A stretch of 64,000 bases of DNA from Enterocloster clostridioformis (GTDB lineage: Bacteria > Bacillota > Clostridia > Lachnospirales > Lachnospiraceae): assembly GCF_020297485.1 (NCBI RefSeq), contig NZ_JAIWZC010000001.1:1302001-1366000 (forward strand), in the 5' to 3' direction. The notes below the pieces were generated by a model. The model did no database searches, was not told the origin of the DNA, and saw only the letters and a list, made by a program, of their open reading frames with translations. Shown here piece by piece: positions 1 to 7,768 of the stretch; position 1 is the first letter of the stretch, and each line of letters opens with the position of its first letter. The position numbers and the translations under genes are program-made.

Positions 1-659
1 TGTTCCTGGCTGTCATTACTCCCCTTGCCTTTGCCGGGGATATTATCCTTATGCTTCTGTACGGCCTGAAGGGCGGGGATGCCACCAGTATGGTCTCCGG
101 CACCGCTCTCCTTCTCACCTGCCTGGGCGCTCTGCTGGGCTTTGGGAAACAGTCCCTGGAAAAAGTCACCGGCTATGTCACCGAAGGTTTTCTCTTTGCC
201 ATCCGCATCTTTGCTCCGGTTATTATAATCGGTGCCTTTTTCTTTTTAGGCGGAGAAGGAATCACCTCCATCATGGGGGAGGGGGTCACCCGCGGCATCA
301 TGAATGACTGGGCCCTGTGGCTGGCACAGAACGCCCCCCTCACCCAATATATGGCGGCCTTTATACAGATGGTGGTGGGCGGACTGACGGGTCTGGACGG
401 TTCCGGCTTTTCCGGTCTTCCCCTTACCGGCGCCCTGGCCAGGACCTTAGGGACCGCCACCGAATCATCTGTACCGGTCATGGCGGCCCTGGGCCAGATT
501 ACGGCTATCTTCGTTGGAGGCGGCACCATTGTGCCATGGGGACTCATCCCGGTTGCCGCCATCTGCAATGTAAGCCCTCTGGAACTGGCCAGAAGGAACC
601 TGATACCGGTCTGCATTGGCTTTGCCTGCACCTTTGCCCTGGCATGTTTCATGCTCTGA
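1..659 (+). CDS. Multi-spanning membrane transporter, C-terminal part (5' end outside window)
   Basis: The open frame runs in from the window edge (codons in phase with position 3) and stops at 659, so only about 218 C-terminal residues are visible. They are very hydrophobic, with several predicted membrane spans separated by short Gly-rich loops. One loop reads GLTGLDGSGFSGLPLTGALA, a re-entrant or ion-binding type loop as seen in secondary carriers. The end has a conserved-looking Gly-Gly-Gly-Thr and Pro-Trp-Gly segment. The protein is probably a secondary transporter of the plasma membrane, but I cannot name the family or the substrate. asnB follows 105 bp downstream on the same strand with no clear terminator between them, so the two could be cotranscribed. 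Confidence 0.7.
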   Translation, partial: FLAVITPLAFAGDIILMLLYGLKGGDATSMVSGTALLLTCLGALLGFGKQSLEKVTGYVTEGFLFAIRIFAPVIIIGAFFFLGGEGITSIMGEGVTRGIMNDWALWLAQNAPLTQYMAAFIQMVVGGLTGLDGSGFSGLPLTGALARTLGTATESSVPVMAALGQITAIFVGGGTIVPWGLIPVAAICNVSPLELARRNLIPVCIGFACTFALACFML

Positions 660-764
660 CGGCCGGATTCCCGGGGAACGCAGTATACAGGCGGATTGTC
701 TCCGCCGGACATTACCCATTTTACAGCCAAACACCTTTCCACATCATGACAGGAGGAATGAATT

Positions 765-2618
765 ATGTGCGGAATTGCCGGTTTTTATAACCCTCATGAC
801 CATTACCTGAAAGAAAAAGAACACTATGAATCTGTCCTGCGGGCCATGGCAGAACGCTTGCGGCACCGGGGCCCCGATGACGCCGGACAATGGCTTTGGG
901 AACACGGCGGCCTGTCCCATGCCCGCCTGTCCATCATTGATCTGGCCGGAGGTCACCAGCCCATGGTGAAATCAGGCTCCAGACAGACCTTTGCCATTGT
1001 CTACAACGGGGAACTGTACAATACCGATGAACTGCGCCGGGAGCTCATGGCCGCGGGCTGCTCCTTCCAGAGCTCCAGCGACACGGAGGTCATACTGGCA
1101 GGCTACATGGAATACGGCCCTGACTTTGTAAAGCGCCTGAACGGCATCTTTGCCTTTGCCGTCATGGACACGGCCCATAACCGTCTGTGCCTGTTCCGGG
1201 ACCGGGCCGGGGTAAAACCGCTGTTCTATACGGCGAGGGACGAAGAACTCATATTTTCATCCGAGCTCAAAGGAATCCTGGCCTATCCGGGCATCAAAGC
1301 CCGGTTGGACCGCAGGGGATTAAATGAAGTGTTCTCCATCGGACCTGCCAGGACCTACGGCTGCGGCGTTCTAAAGGACATGGAGGAGCTGCTCCCGGGA
1401 CATTACCTCATATGCGGCCCGGATGGAATCCGCCAGCATAGTTATTGGAAGCTGGTCAGCCGTCCCCATGAGGACAGCTATGAAAGGACCATTGAGAAAA
1501 CGTCTTTTCTGGTGGAGGATTCCGTGCGCAGGCAGATGGTTTCAGATGTGCCCATCTGTACCTTCCTTTCAGGCGGCGTGGACTCCAGCCTGGTATCTGC
1601 CATCTGCGCAAAAGAACTGAAAAAACAGGGAAAGCGCCTTACCACCTTCTCCTTTGACTTTGTGGACAACGATAAATTCTTCCGGGCCAACCCCTTCCAG
1701 CCCTCCCGGGACCGCCCCTACGTGGACCAGATGGTAAGATTCCTGGATTCCGACCATCATTACCTTGAATGCGGCAACCTGACCCAGGCCGACCGTCTCT
1801 TTGATTCCGTCCTGGCCCATGATCTGCCGGCCATGGGGGACATTGATTCCTCCATGCTCCAGTTCTGCTCCATGGTCAGGGAACACAACAAGGTAGCCCT
1901 GACCGGCGAATGCGCCGACGAAATATTCGGCGGCTACCCCTGGTTCCATAAAAAGGAATGCTTTGAGGCCCACACGTTCCCGTGGACCATGGACCTGTCC
2001 CCCAGAAAATCCCTGCTGGATGACAGCTTCTTAGAGTATCTGGACATGGACCGGTATGTGCTGGATACCTATGAGCGCTCTGTGGCAGAGACCCCTGTGC
2101 TGGCAGAGGATTCCCCGGAGGAAGCCAGACGCCGGGAAATTGCCTGGCTGAACCTGCGCTGGTTCATGCAGACCCTTCTCAACCGCATGGACCGCACCAG
2201 CATGTATTCCGGCCTGGAAGCAAGAGTTCCCTTTGCGGACCACCGAATCATTGAATACGTCTGGAACGTGCCCTGGGACATGAAAACAAGGGACGGACTG
2301 GTAAAGAACCTGCTCCGCCAGTCGGGAAAAGGACTTCTCCCGGATGAAATACTGTTCCGGAAAAAGTCCCCCTATCCTAAAACCTATGATACCGCCTATG
2401 AGAAACTGCTTGCAGACCGTGTAAGGGAAATGATGGACGACAGCCATTCACCTGTAATGGATTTCCTGGACCGGAAAAAACTGGTCCGCTTCCTCACCAG
2501 CCCCTCTGATTACGGAAAACCCTGGTACGGCCAGCTCATGGCCGGTCCCCAGATGCTGGCCTATATCCTCCAGGTCAACTTCTGGCTGAAAACCTATGAC
2601 ATTGAAGTGGTGGGCTAG
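765..2618 (+). CDS. asnB: Asparagine synthase (glutamine-hydrolysing)
   Basis: Makes asparagine from aspartate, ATP and glutamine in the cytoplasm. The protein begins MCGIAGFYN, so Cys2 becomes the N-terminal nucleophile of the class II glutaminase domain (about residues 2-200). The synthetase half carries the PP-loop SGGVDSS at residues 269-275, which binds ATP and forms beta-aspartyl-AMP. At 617 residues it has the usual length of bacterial AsnB. The ATG at 765 is set by an AGGAGG about 8 bases upstream and by the need for Cys at position 2. The stop codon overlaps the stop of the convergent diguanylate cyclase gene by a few bases, so there is no room for a separate terminator between them. 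Confidence 0.95.
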   Translation: MCGIAGFYNPHDHYLKEKEHYESVLRAMAERLRHRGPDDAGQWLWEHGGLSHARLSIIDLAGGHQPMVKSGSRQTFAIVYNGELYNTDELRRELMAAGCSFQSSSDTEVILAGYMEYGPDFVKRLNGIFAFAVMDTAHNRLCLFRDRAGVKPLFYTARDEELIFSSELKGILAYPGIKARLDRRGLNEVFSIGPARTYGCGVLKDMEELLPGHYLICGPDGIRQHSYWKLVSRPHEDSYERTIEKTSFLVEDSVRRQMVSDVPICTFLSGGVDSSLVSAICAKELKKQGKRLTTFSFDFVDNDKFFRANPFQPSRDRPYVDQMVRFLDSDHHYLECGNLTQADRLFDSVLAHDLPAMGDIDSSMLQFCSMVREHNKVALTGECADEIFGGYPWFHKKECFEAHTFPWTMDLSPRKSLLDDSFLEYLDMDRYVLDTYERSVAETPVLAEDSPEEARRREIAWLNLRWFMQTLLNRMDRTSMYSGLEARVPFADHRIIEYVWNVPWDMKTRDGLVKNLLRQSGKGLLPDEILFRKKSPYPKTYDTAYEKLLADRVREMMDDSHSPVMDFLDRKKLVRFLTSPSDYGKPWYGQLMAGPQMLAYILQVNFWLKTYDIEVVG

Positions 2619-3994
2619 GAGTGAGGCTTCATATCAGGCTCGTAAAACGCGAACTGATTCTTACCCCGGCGCTTGGCTTCATAGACAGCTATATCCGCCT
2701 TAATGAGAAGGGAATCGTAATCCCTTCCGTCCCTCGGGCACACAGCCCCTCCGATGCTGCAGGAGAGCCCGCAGCCCTTCAGTTCTAAATCCGGTATGCG
2801 GCTCACTGCCTGGCACAGGCGTCCCGCGCATTCGCCTGCCTCACCAACGGACGTGACGCCCGATAAAAAGGCCACGAACTCGTCGCCTCCCACCCTTCCG
2901 ATTATGTCGGAAGTCCGGAGGACCTGGCGGAAACACTCCGCCACAGAGCACAGCACCTTATCCCCGTACCGGTGGCCAAGGGTATCGTTCACTGTCTTAA
3001 AATTATCCAAATCGATAAAAAGCAGCACAGAAGGCGGCATCACCGCGGCCTCCCTCAGGGCTGTGTTGATCTTGGCATTCACTGCCTGGCGGTTATACAG
3101 GCCTGTAAGAGAATCAATCCTTGCATGAAGGAGCGCGTCGCTGAGGCGCTTCTTCTGCCTGCGCTGCTCCAGGTACTCTGCCGTGATATCCTGCCGCATA
3201 AGAAGAATCCTGCGCTCCTGCCTGTCAAAGTATGCATAGTGCAGCAATTTGCGGGCATACCGGCCGTCCGTGCTTTTTTCCCCATAAGATATCATCAGCT
3301 CGCCTTCCCGTTCCAAGGCATCCAGGACATTTCCCATGGACGCTTTCTCCAAAAGCAGGTCCCTGTCCTCAGGCACCGCATACTTCCTGACGCAGGCTTC
3401 CAGTTCCTGATTATAATTTCCTGAAGAAGGCATCTGCCCCTGTATACGGCTGTCATTTTTCTGCAACATTTCATAATAACCCGTGCCCCCGTCCAGACAC
3501 AGGAAAAAATCGCAGTTTCTGTACACGTACCGGTCGATAATCTGTTCCTGCATGTACCGCTTCTGTTCTTCCTTTTCCATATCACGGACATAGCACAGGA
3601 TGGTGCCGCCGTTACCGGCTGCTATGGCCACCGCCTCCACCCACACATAGTCACCCTCCGCCGTCCTCTGCCGGTAGACCAGCTTATCGGGATGTCTGCT
3701 CGCTGAAAGCTCTTTCATGTGCACGGAGCTGAAAAATGCCAGGAACTGCCTGCACTCCCGGGGATGTACACGGCTCCAGGCAAATGCCCTGAATTCCCGC
3801 TCTGTACGGTTCTCCCGCAGCCGGCTTCTGCCCTCTGTGTAAAATATAATCCGGCTGTCCCCTGATGCCGGGTCCCAGGCCAGCAGTTCGTCAAATAATG
3901 TCAGAAGCGGCTGTGCATATTCCTTTTCAAGCCCCGGTTCCTGCACCACGCGTTTCCCGCACACCTGCCTTCTGTCTTCTGTCCCTTCACCCAT
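2615..3994 (-). CDS. Diguanylate cyclase with N-terminal PAS-like sensor region
   Basis: Predicted to make cyclic di-GMP from two GTP. The C-terminal 170 residues form a GGDEF domain with an intact active-site GGDEF at 369-373. An RTSD inhibitory I-site (360-363) lies exactly five residues upstream, so product feedback inhibition is expected. Residues about 30-275 look like two PAS-like sensory segments, with hydrophilic sequence and no membrane span, so the protein should be cytosolic. A helical linker (about 270-292) joins the sensor to the catalytic domain. No EAL or HD-GYP partner is seen in the window. The gene is convergent with asnB, overlapping it tail to tail, and divergent from the XRE regulator gene at 4126. 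The signal it senses is unknown. Confidence 0.9.
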   Translation of the reverse strand: MGEGTEDRRQVCGKRVVQEPGLEKEYAQPLLTLFDELLAWDPASGDSRIIFYTEGRSRLRENRTEREFRAFAWSRVHPRECRQFLAFFSSVHMKELSASRHPDKLVYRQRTAEGDYVWVEAVAIAAGNGGTILCYVRDMEKEEQKRYMQEQIIDRYVYRNCDFFLCLDGGTGYYEMLQKNDSRIQGQMPSSGNYNQELEACVRKYAVPEDRDLLLEKASMGNVLDALEREGELMISYGEKSTDGRYARKLLHYAYFDRQERRILLMRQDITAEYLEQRRQKKRLSDALLHARIDSLTGLYNRQAVNAKINTALREAAVMPPSVLLFIDLDNFKTVNDTLGHRYGDKVLCSVAECFRQVLRTSDIIGRVGGDEFVAFLSGVTSVGEAGECAGRLCQAVSRIPDLELKGCGLSCSIGGAVCPRDGRDYDSLLIKADIAVYEAKRRGKNQFAFYEPDMKPHS

Positions 3995-4095
3995 GCAAAA
4001 CTTCCTTTCCCCCTCCCGGCATTACATCCAGGAGTTCAGTGTATTTCAATTCATTATTTATATGCATTGCATAGTAATTCATAATATGAGAAGTG

Positions 4096-4107
4096 TAGTG
4101 TACACTA
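4096..4107. promoter_or_regulatory. Palindromic operator TAGTGTACACTA upstream of the XRE regulator
   Basis: A perfect 12-bp palindrome ends 18 bp before the regulator's start codon. It overlaps a possible -10 (TACACT, 4101-4106) paired with TTCATA (4078-4083) at 17 bp. The same core recurs at 7572-7583 before the flavodiiron gene. Repression of the XRE gene by its own product is a natural inference, not shown. Confidence 0.5.
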
Positions 4108-4125
4108 GTATTGAGGTGAATCGCA

Positions 4126-4473
4126 ATGCATGACTACGTTAAAACTTTAGGTACGGTCATCCGAAAGGCCCGCGAAGAGCAGGGAATGTCCCAGGCTTCC
4201 CTGGCTGAGAAGCTGGGCATAGATGTCCGTACCATTATTAATATAGAAAATTTCCGTGGAAACCCCAAATTTGAGGTGCTTTATCCTCTGGTAACCACTT
4301 TGAGAATTCCCGCTGACCGTATCTTTTACCCTGAAACCGACTCCATGGGCAACAGCAAGCAGCAGTTGTTCTGGGAACTCCACAGTCTGAGTGAAAAGGA
4401 AGCCCTGGAGCTTCTTCCCGTCATACGCTGTCTGGCTGAAATTATGCGCAAACACGGGTCAGAGAACCCATAA
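4126..4473 (+). CDS. XRE-family helix-turn-helix regulator, 115 aa
   Basis: A small DNA-binding protein. Residues about 8-62 form a Cro/CI-type helix-turn-helix (QGMSQASLAEKLGIDVRTI region), followed by a short alpha-helical tail (about 75-112) that could dimerise. There is no separate ligand domain. The ATG at 4126 follows a GAGGTG Shine-Dalgarno sequence. The gene is divergent from the diguanylate cyclase and has a perfect palindrome just upstream that recurs at the flavodiiron promoter. It is therefore a candidate regulator of itself and of fprA, which is inference from shared DNA motifs only. The helix-turn-helix assignment is firm; the regulon is not. Confidence 0.88.
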   Translation: MHDYVKTLGTVIRKAREEQGMSQASLAEKLGIDVRTIINIENFRGNPKFEVLYPLVTTLRIPADRIFYPETDSMGNSKQQLFWELHSLSEKEALELLPVIRCLAEIMRKHGSENP

Positions 4474-4664
4474 TCCGATATTATTTTACTACAGGGATTC
4501 TAAAAATACAATATATTATTCATTGCATTACAGATTTTTTACGTATTGCGATACATGTTTCAGACAAAAATACAGAGCTGTCCGCCAGGAACCAGATTCA
4601 AACAATCCTTCCAAAACAGGCAGCCCGGTCCAATGTCCCGGTCAAAATATCCTCCCCGGCATCT

Positions 4665-5018
4665 CTATGCCGGAACATTGATGATAAGTGCAATGATTTC
4701 CATGGTCCCGTCCCCGTAACAGGCAATGCCGTGGCTGTCCCCATCCTTGCACATGTGGTAATCTCCGGGATTCAGCACGGATTCCACGCCGTTATCCGTT
4801 ACCAGGGCCTGTCCCTTCAGCACATAATATCCCTCAAACTCTCCTTGATGCTCATGTATCCCAATGGATGTGCCCGGCTCAAACACGACCCTGGCGAAGG
4901 TCCTTCCCGAACCGTAAGCCTCCTCCTTTGTCATGAAGGTGTGGAAGGTCACATCTCCCATCCCCTTCTGCACCTCGTGCTTGGCAACGGCCTCCATCTC
5001 GTCTTTTCTTCTAATCAT
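4665..5018 (-). CDS. Single-domain cupin protein, 117 aa
   Basis: A small beta-barrel cupin. Motif 1 is visible around residues 49-69, with metal-ligand candidates His-Glu-His followed by a downstream Glu. Motif 2 (PGDYHMCKDGDSHG) supplies another His. Such proteins bind a divalent metal and act as small dioxygenases, isomerases or sugar/auxin-like ligand binders; the substrate cannot be read from the sequence. The start is preceded by AGGAGGACAGG. The gene is convergent with the XRE regulator. Its stop codon lies in the 6-nt loop of a small hairpin (CCGGCA 4656-4661, TGCCGG 4668-4673) that may help end the transcript, although no clear U-tract follows. Confidence 0.85.
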   Translation of the reverse strand: MIRRKDEMEAVAKHEVQKGMGDVTFHTFMTKEEAYGSGRTFARVVFEPGTSIGIHEHQGEFEGYYVLKGQALVTDNGVESVLNPGDYHMCKDGDSHGIACYGDGTMEIIALIINVPA

Positions 5019-5149
5019 GATTCCTGTCCTCCTGTCATTCCATATGGCTATCCATCATTGTACCATCCTGTCCCCGGTCCGTCAACGTCCGGAACCACCC
5101 TTTACAGATACGTTTTACACTGCTTTGCCAACATGCTTTACAGCTACCG

Positions 5150-6037
5150 TCACGAGTAATACATCTCCCGCTTTCTTCCGATAACGGGTCCGGGACAATC
5201 TGAGGCCAGAGAGACCGTCAGCATCTCCGGCTCCACCTCCACCTGCGGCTTCACGCTGCCCTTGGCCTTTAAGAGCCGGCACAGGCTCTTGGCCCGCTTC
5301 ATGCTGTCGGTTGGCTCTTTCATCAGATATTCCAGCTCCTGCTCCACAAAGCTGTCCTTTGCGTATTCCCGGCAGATGACATCGTAATTGCGCTGGCGCC
5401 CCGCGTCCCTTCTGCATCTATCCTCCAGAAAGCTTCTTGCCACTTCGCCGGATGGAAACTGTTCACTTAAATGAAGCATCATGAGACGGGCATACGCCTC
5501 AACAAACGGTCCCTCTCCTGTCCTGGACAGCTTCCCGTCCATACGGCAGAACTGTTCCATGTCAAAAGCCCGGGCCGGCACATGAAGGCGGCCGCAGGCC
5601 CCTGTCATATAACATACATACGCCTGCTCCCGTATCTCCCCTTCGTCAAACTCCTCCCGCCCGTACTTTGCCGCACCCTCCTGTATCTTATTTATCAGAT
5701 TATGAGCAATATACCGGCTCACCCTCAGATTCACTTCCTGTTCCAGGACAGCCATATCGTAAAAATGTTCAGAGGACATGGGAAATAATGTTTCCAGAAG
5801 GCCCCCGGTAAAATCCAGAAACTGGTTAGTTCTGCTGTCGAAAAATAAAAAGGGACCATTGTCCGGACCGGTTCGGTCAGAAAACGCCTCCGGCCTGCAT
5901 CTGACGCCGATTTCCCAAAAACCGTCCGGACAGGCGGGACCGGATTTCCCTGCAGTAAACAGATATTCATGACTTCCGGAAAACACACTGACTGTCTTCC
6001 GTGCCCTTATCCCCTCAATCAGTCTCATAATCCCCAT
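5150..6037 (-). CDS. Uncharacterised protein, 295 aa
   Basis: I do not recognise a family. The protein is soluble-looking, with no signal peptide or membrane span, and mixed alpha/beta in composition. It contains a Cys-containing stretch near residues 140-160 (YVCYMTGACGRLHVPARAF) and a charged helical region around 215-265. The start is placed at the ATG at 6037, not the in-frame GTG at 6055, because the codons after that GTG (GGAGGA) form an ideal Shine-Dalgarno sequence 9 bases before the 6037 ATG. Upstream lies A/T-rich DNA with phased A-tracts. The cupin gene follows downstream on the same strand after a 131-bp gap. Confidence 0.65.
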   Translation of the reverse strand: MGIMRLIEGIRARKTVSVFSGSHEYLFTAGKSGPACPDGFWEIGVRCRPEAFSDRTGPDNGPFLFFDSRTNQFLDFTGGLLETLFPMSSEHFYDMAVLEQEVNLRVSRYIAHNLINKIQEGAAKYGREEFDEGEIREQAYVCYMTGACGRLHVPARAFDMEQFCRMDGKLSRTGEGPFVEAYARLMMLHLSEQFPSGEVARSFLEDRCRRDAGRQRNYDVICREYAKDSFVEQELEYLMKEPTDSMKRAKSLCRLLKAKGSVKPQVEVEPEMLTVSLASDCPGPVIGRKREMYYS

Positions 6038-6157
6038 GTTATCATATCCTCCCACATCATTTGTATTTTTCTGCGCCTCCCATATTTCAGCGCTTTAAAT
6101 TATGGAATGCATGTTCTATACTACTAAATTTCACAAATAAGTGCAATATTAACAACC

Positions 6158-6193
6158 AAAAATACACAAAAAGTACAAAAAAGGTACAAAAAA
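6158..6193. promoter_or_regulatory. Phased A-tracts (predicted curved DNA)
   Basis: Four runs of five or six A lie at 6158-6162, 6168-6172, 6177-6182 and 6188-6193, with centres about 10-11 bp apart. Three units have the form TAC(A)n repeated every 11 bp. In-phase A-tracts bend DNA. The region lies 120-155 bp upstream of the 6037 start, where it could assist a promoter. Confidence 0.5.
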
Positions 6194-6197
6194 CGCA

Positions 6198-6232
6198 ATA
6201 AAATACCGGACAGCTCCAATAAAGCCATCCGG
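6198..6232 (-). terminator. Rho-independent terminator of fprA
   Basis: On the minus strand, arms at 6232-6223 and 6215-6206 form a 10-bp stem (two G-U pairs) with a 7-nt loop. TATTTTATT follows. It sits 41 bp past the fprA stop. Confidence 0.7.
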
Positions 6233-6272
6233 CAAATCGTTTAAAACTATGACTGTCACTGATTCAGTGCTG

Positions 6273-7481
6273 CTATTTCATGGATTCCGCAATGGCATCC
6301 GCCATGGAATCCAGTTCTTCCATCTGGGATTCCTTAAGAGATGATTTTACTGTCACCATCTGTTCCAGAATGGTCATATTCTTCATGGAGCCGATGATTT
6401 CCTTCATCTGCTTTCCTGACAGCACGCCCCAGGAGCCGTTTTCCATCAGGGCCACGGTCCTGTTCTGCAGGTTATGGGCCTTCAGATCCATGAGCACATG
6501 CTCCATGCTGCTGAAGATGCCTCCGTTATAGGTGGCTGACGCAAACACCAGATGGCTGCAGCGGAATGCCTCCGAGATAATAGTGGAAGGATGGGTGGAG
6601 GAGGCGTCATACATGGCAATGTTCCTGATTCCCCTCTCCGCCAGTTTGCAGGCCAGGATATTGGCTGCGTTCTCCGTGTTGCCGTAGATGGAACCATAGG
6701 CAATCATCACGGCCTTTTCCTCCGGCTCATAGCTGCTCCAGGTCAGATACTTGTCCACGTACCAGCTTATATCCTCGCGCCATACCGGGCCGTGAAGCGG
6801 GCACAGGGTACGGATGTCCAGGCCTGACGCTTTCTTTAACAGGGTCTGCACGGAAGGCCCGTACTTGCCCACGATATTGGTATAATACCGTCTGGCATCG
6901 TCCAGCCAGTCTCTCTCAAAATTCACCTCATCCGCAAACAGGTTGCCGTTCATGGCCCCGAAGGTGCCAAAGGCATCCGCGGAGAACAGGGTCTTGTCCG
7001 TGGTATCATAGGTTACCATAACCTCCGGCCAGTGTACCATGGGCGCCATGAGGAAGGTAAATGTATGCCGCCCCGTGCAAAGAGTATCATTTTCCTTGAC
7101 CACAATGGCTCTGGAATCAATGTCAAAATTATAGAACTGTTTGATAATCGGAATGGTTTTGGGGTTGCACACAACCTGTACCCCCGGATACCGCAGCACA
7201 ATCTCTCCAAGGGTGGCGCAGTGGTCCGGCTCCATGTGGTTTACCACCACGTAATCTAAGGCTCGTCCCTTTAACAGTGCGTCTATGTTCTCAAAAAACT
7301 GCTCCGTGATTGCCCGGTCCACCGTGTCAAACAGCACAGTCTTCTCATCCAGCAGAAGATAAGCATTGTAGGAAACCCCCCGCGGAATAGGATACGCGTT
7401 CTCAAATAAGGCCAGCCTCCGGTCTGTACCGCCAACCCAGAACAAATCATCATTGATGCGCTTTACACAGTACATATTCAT
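6273..7481 (-). CDS. fprA: Flavodiiron protein (O2/NO reductase)
   Basis: A cytosolic scavenger that reduces O2 to water and/or NO to N2O. The N-terminal metallo-beta-lactamase-like domain (about 1-250) holds every expected di-iron ligand: His82, Glu84, Asp86, His87, His150, Asp169 and His230. The C-terminal flavodoxin domain (about 255-402) has the FMN phosphate loop GSIYGNTE at 263-270. The length (402) and two-domain layout are those of class A enzymes, with no fused rubredoxin. The electron donor is therefore a separate protein not seen here. The gene has its own promoter (7534-7562) and terminator, and a palindrome shared with the XRE regulator lies just above the -35. Whether it prefers O2 or NO cannot be told from sequence. 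Confidence 0.93.
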   Translation of the reverse strand: MNMYCVKRINDDLFWVGGTDRRLALFENAYPIPRGVSYNAYLLLDEKTVLFDTVDRAITEQFFENIDALLKGRALDYVVVNHMEPDHCATLGEIVLRYPGVQVVCNPKTIPIIKQFYNFDIDSRAIVVKENDTLCTGRHTFTFLMAPMVHWPEVMVTYDTTDKTLFSADAFGTFGAMNGNLFADEVNFERDWLDDARRYYTNIVGKYGPSVQTLLKKASGLDIRTLCPLHGPVWREDISWYVDKYLTWSSYEPEEKAVMIAYGSIYGNTENAANILACKLAERGIRNIAMYDASSTHPSTIISEAFRCSHLVFASATYNGGIFSSMEHVLMDLKAHNLQNRTVALMENGSWGVLSGKQMKEIIGSMKNMTILEQMVTVKSSLKESQMEELDSMADAIAESMK

Positions 7482-7533
7482 TCTTCCTTTCGTCCATAAT
7501 ATGTTAAAAATCCGTCAATTTATTTCGCTTAGA

Positions 7534-7562
7534 AGTATACTACATTTTTCCCAAAATGTCAC
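7534..7562 (-). promoter_or_regulatory. Sigma-A-type promoter of fprA
   Basis: Minus-strand -35 GTGACA (7562-7557), 17-bp spacer and -10 TATACT (7539-7534) predict a start near 7527 and a leader of about 45 nt. Confidence 0.65.
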
Positions 7563-7569
7563 TGTATAA

Positions 7570-7585
7570 ATTAGTGTACACTAAT
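7570..7585. promoter_or_regulatory. 16-bp palindrome ATTAGTGTACACTAAT above the fprA promoter
   Basis: A perfect 16-bp palindrome begins 7 bp upstream of the fprA -35 hexamer, centred near -50 from the predicted start. Its 12-bp core is identical to 4096-4107. Its position upstream of the -35 fits an activator better than a simple repressor. Confidence 0.6.
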
Positions 7586-7695
7586 AATTTCCGGCTGTCC
7601 GCATCTTTCTCCGCGCTGTCCGTACTTACCTTGTTTAGTATCCCTGTCCGGACCCAAAATATTACAGGGCCGGCAATCTTTGCGCGGAAACCGCA

Positions 7696-7732
7696 GAAAA
7701 ACAGCAGGGTATGCATTCACATCCCCGCTGTT
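7696..7732 (-). terminator. Rho-independent terminator of asrABC
   Basis: On the minus strand a 10-bp stem with one mismatch (7732-7723 with 7709-7700) is followed by a run of T (complement of 7701-7695). It lies 37 bp past the asrC stop. Confidence 0.75.
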
Positions 7733-7768
7733 TGAATTCTTTTGCCGCTATTTATAATCCAAATTCCT

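Noticed and set aside
690..706. GGCGGA/TCCGCC hairpin between the transporter and asnB, as a terminator
   Set aside because: No U-tract follows on either strand and the stem is only 6 bp.
6038..6055. GTG at 6055 as start of the 295-aa protein
   Set aside because: The codons right after it form the GGAGGA Shine-Dalgarno for the ATG at 6037.
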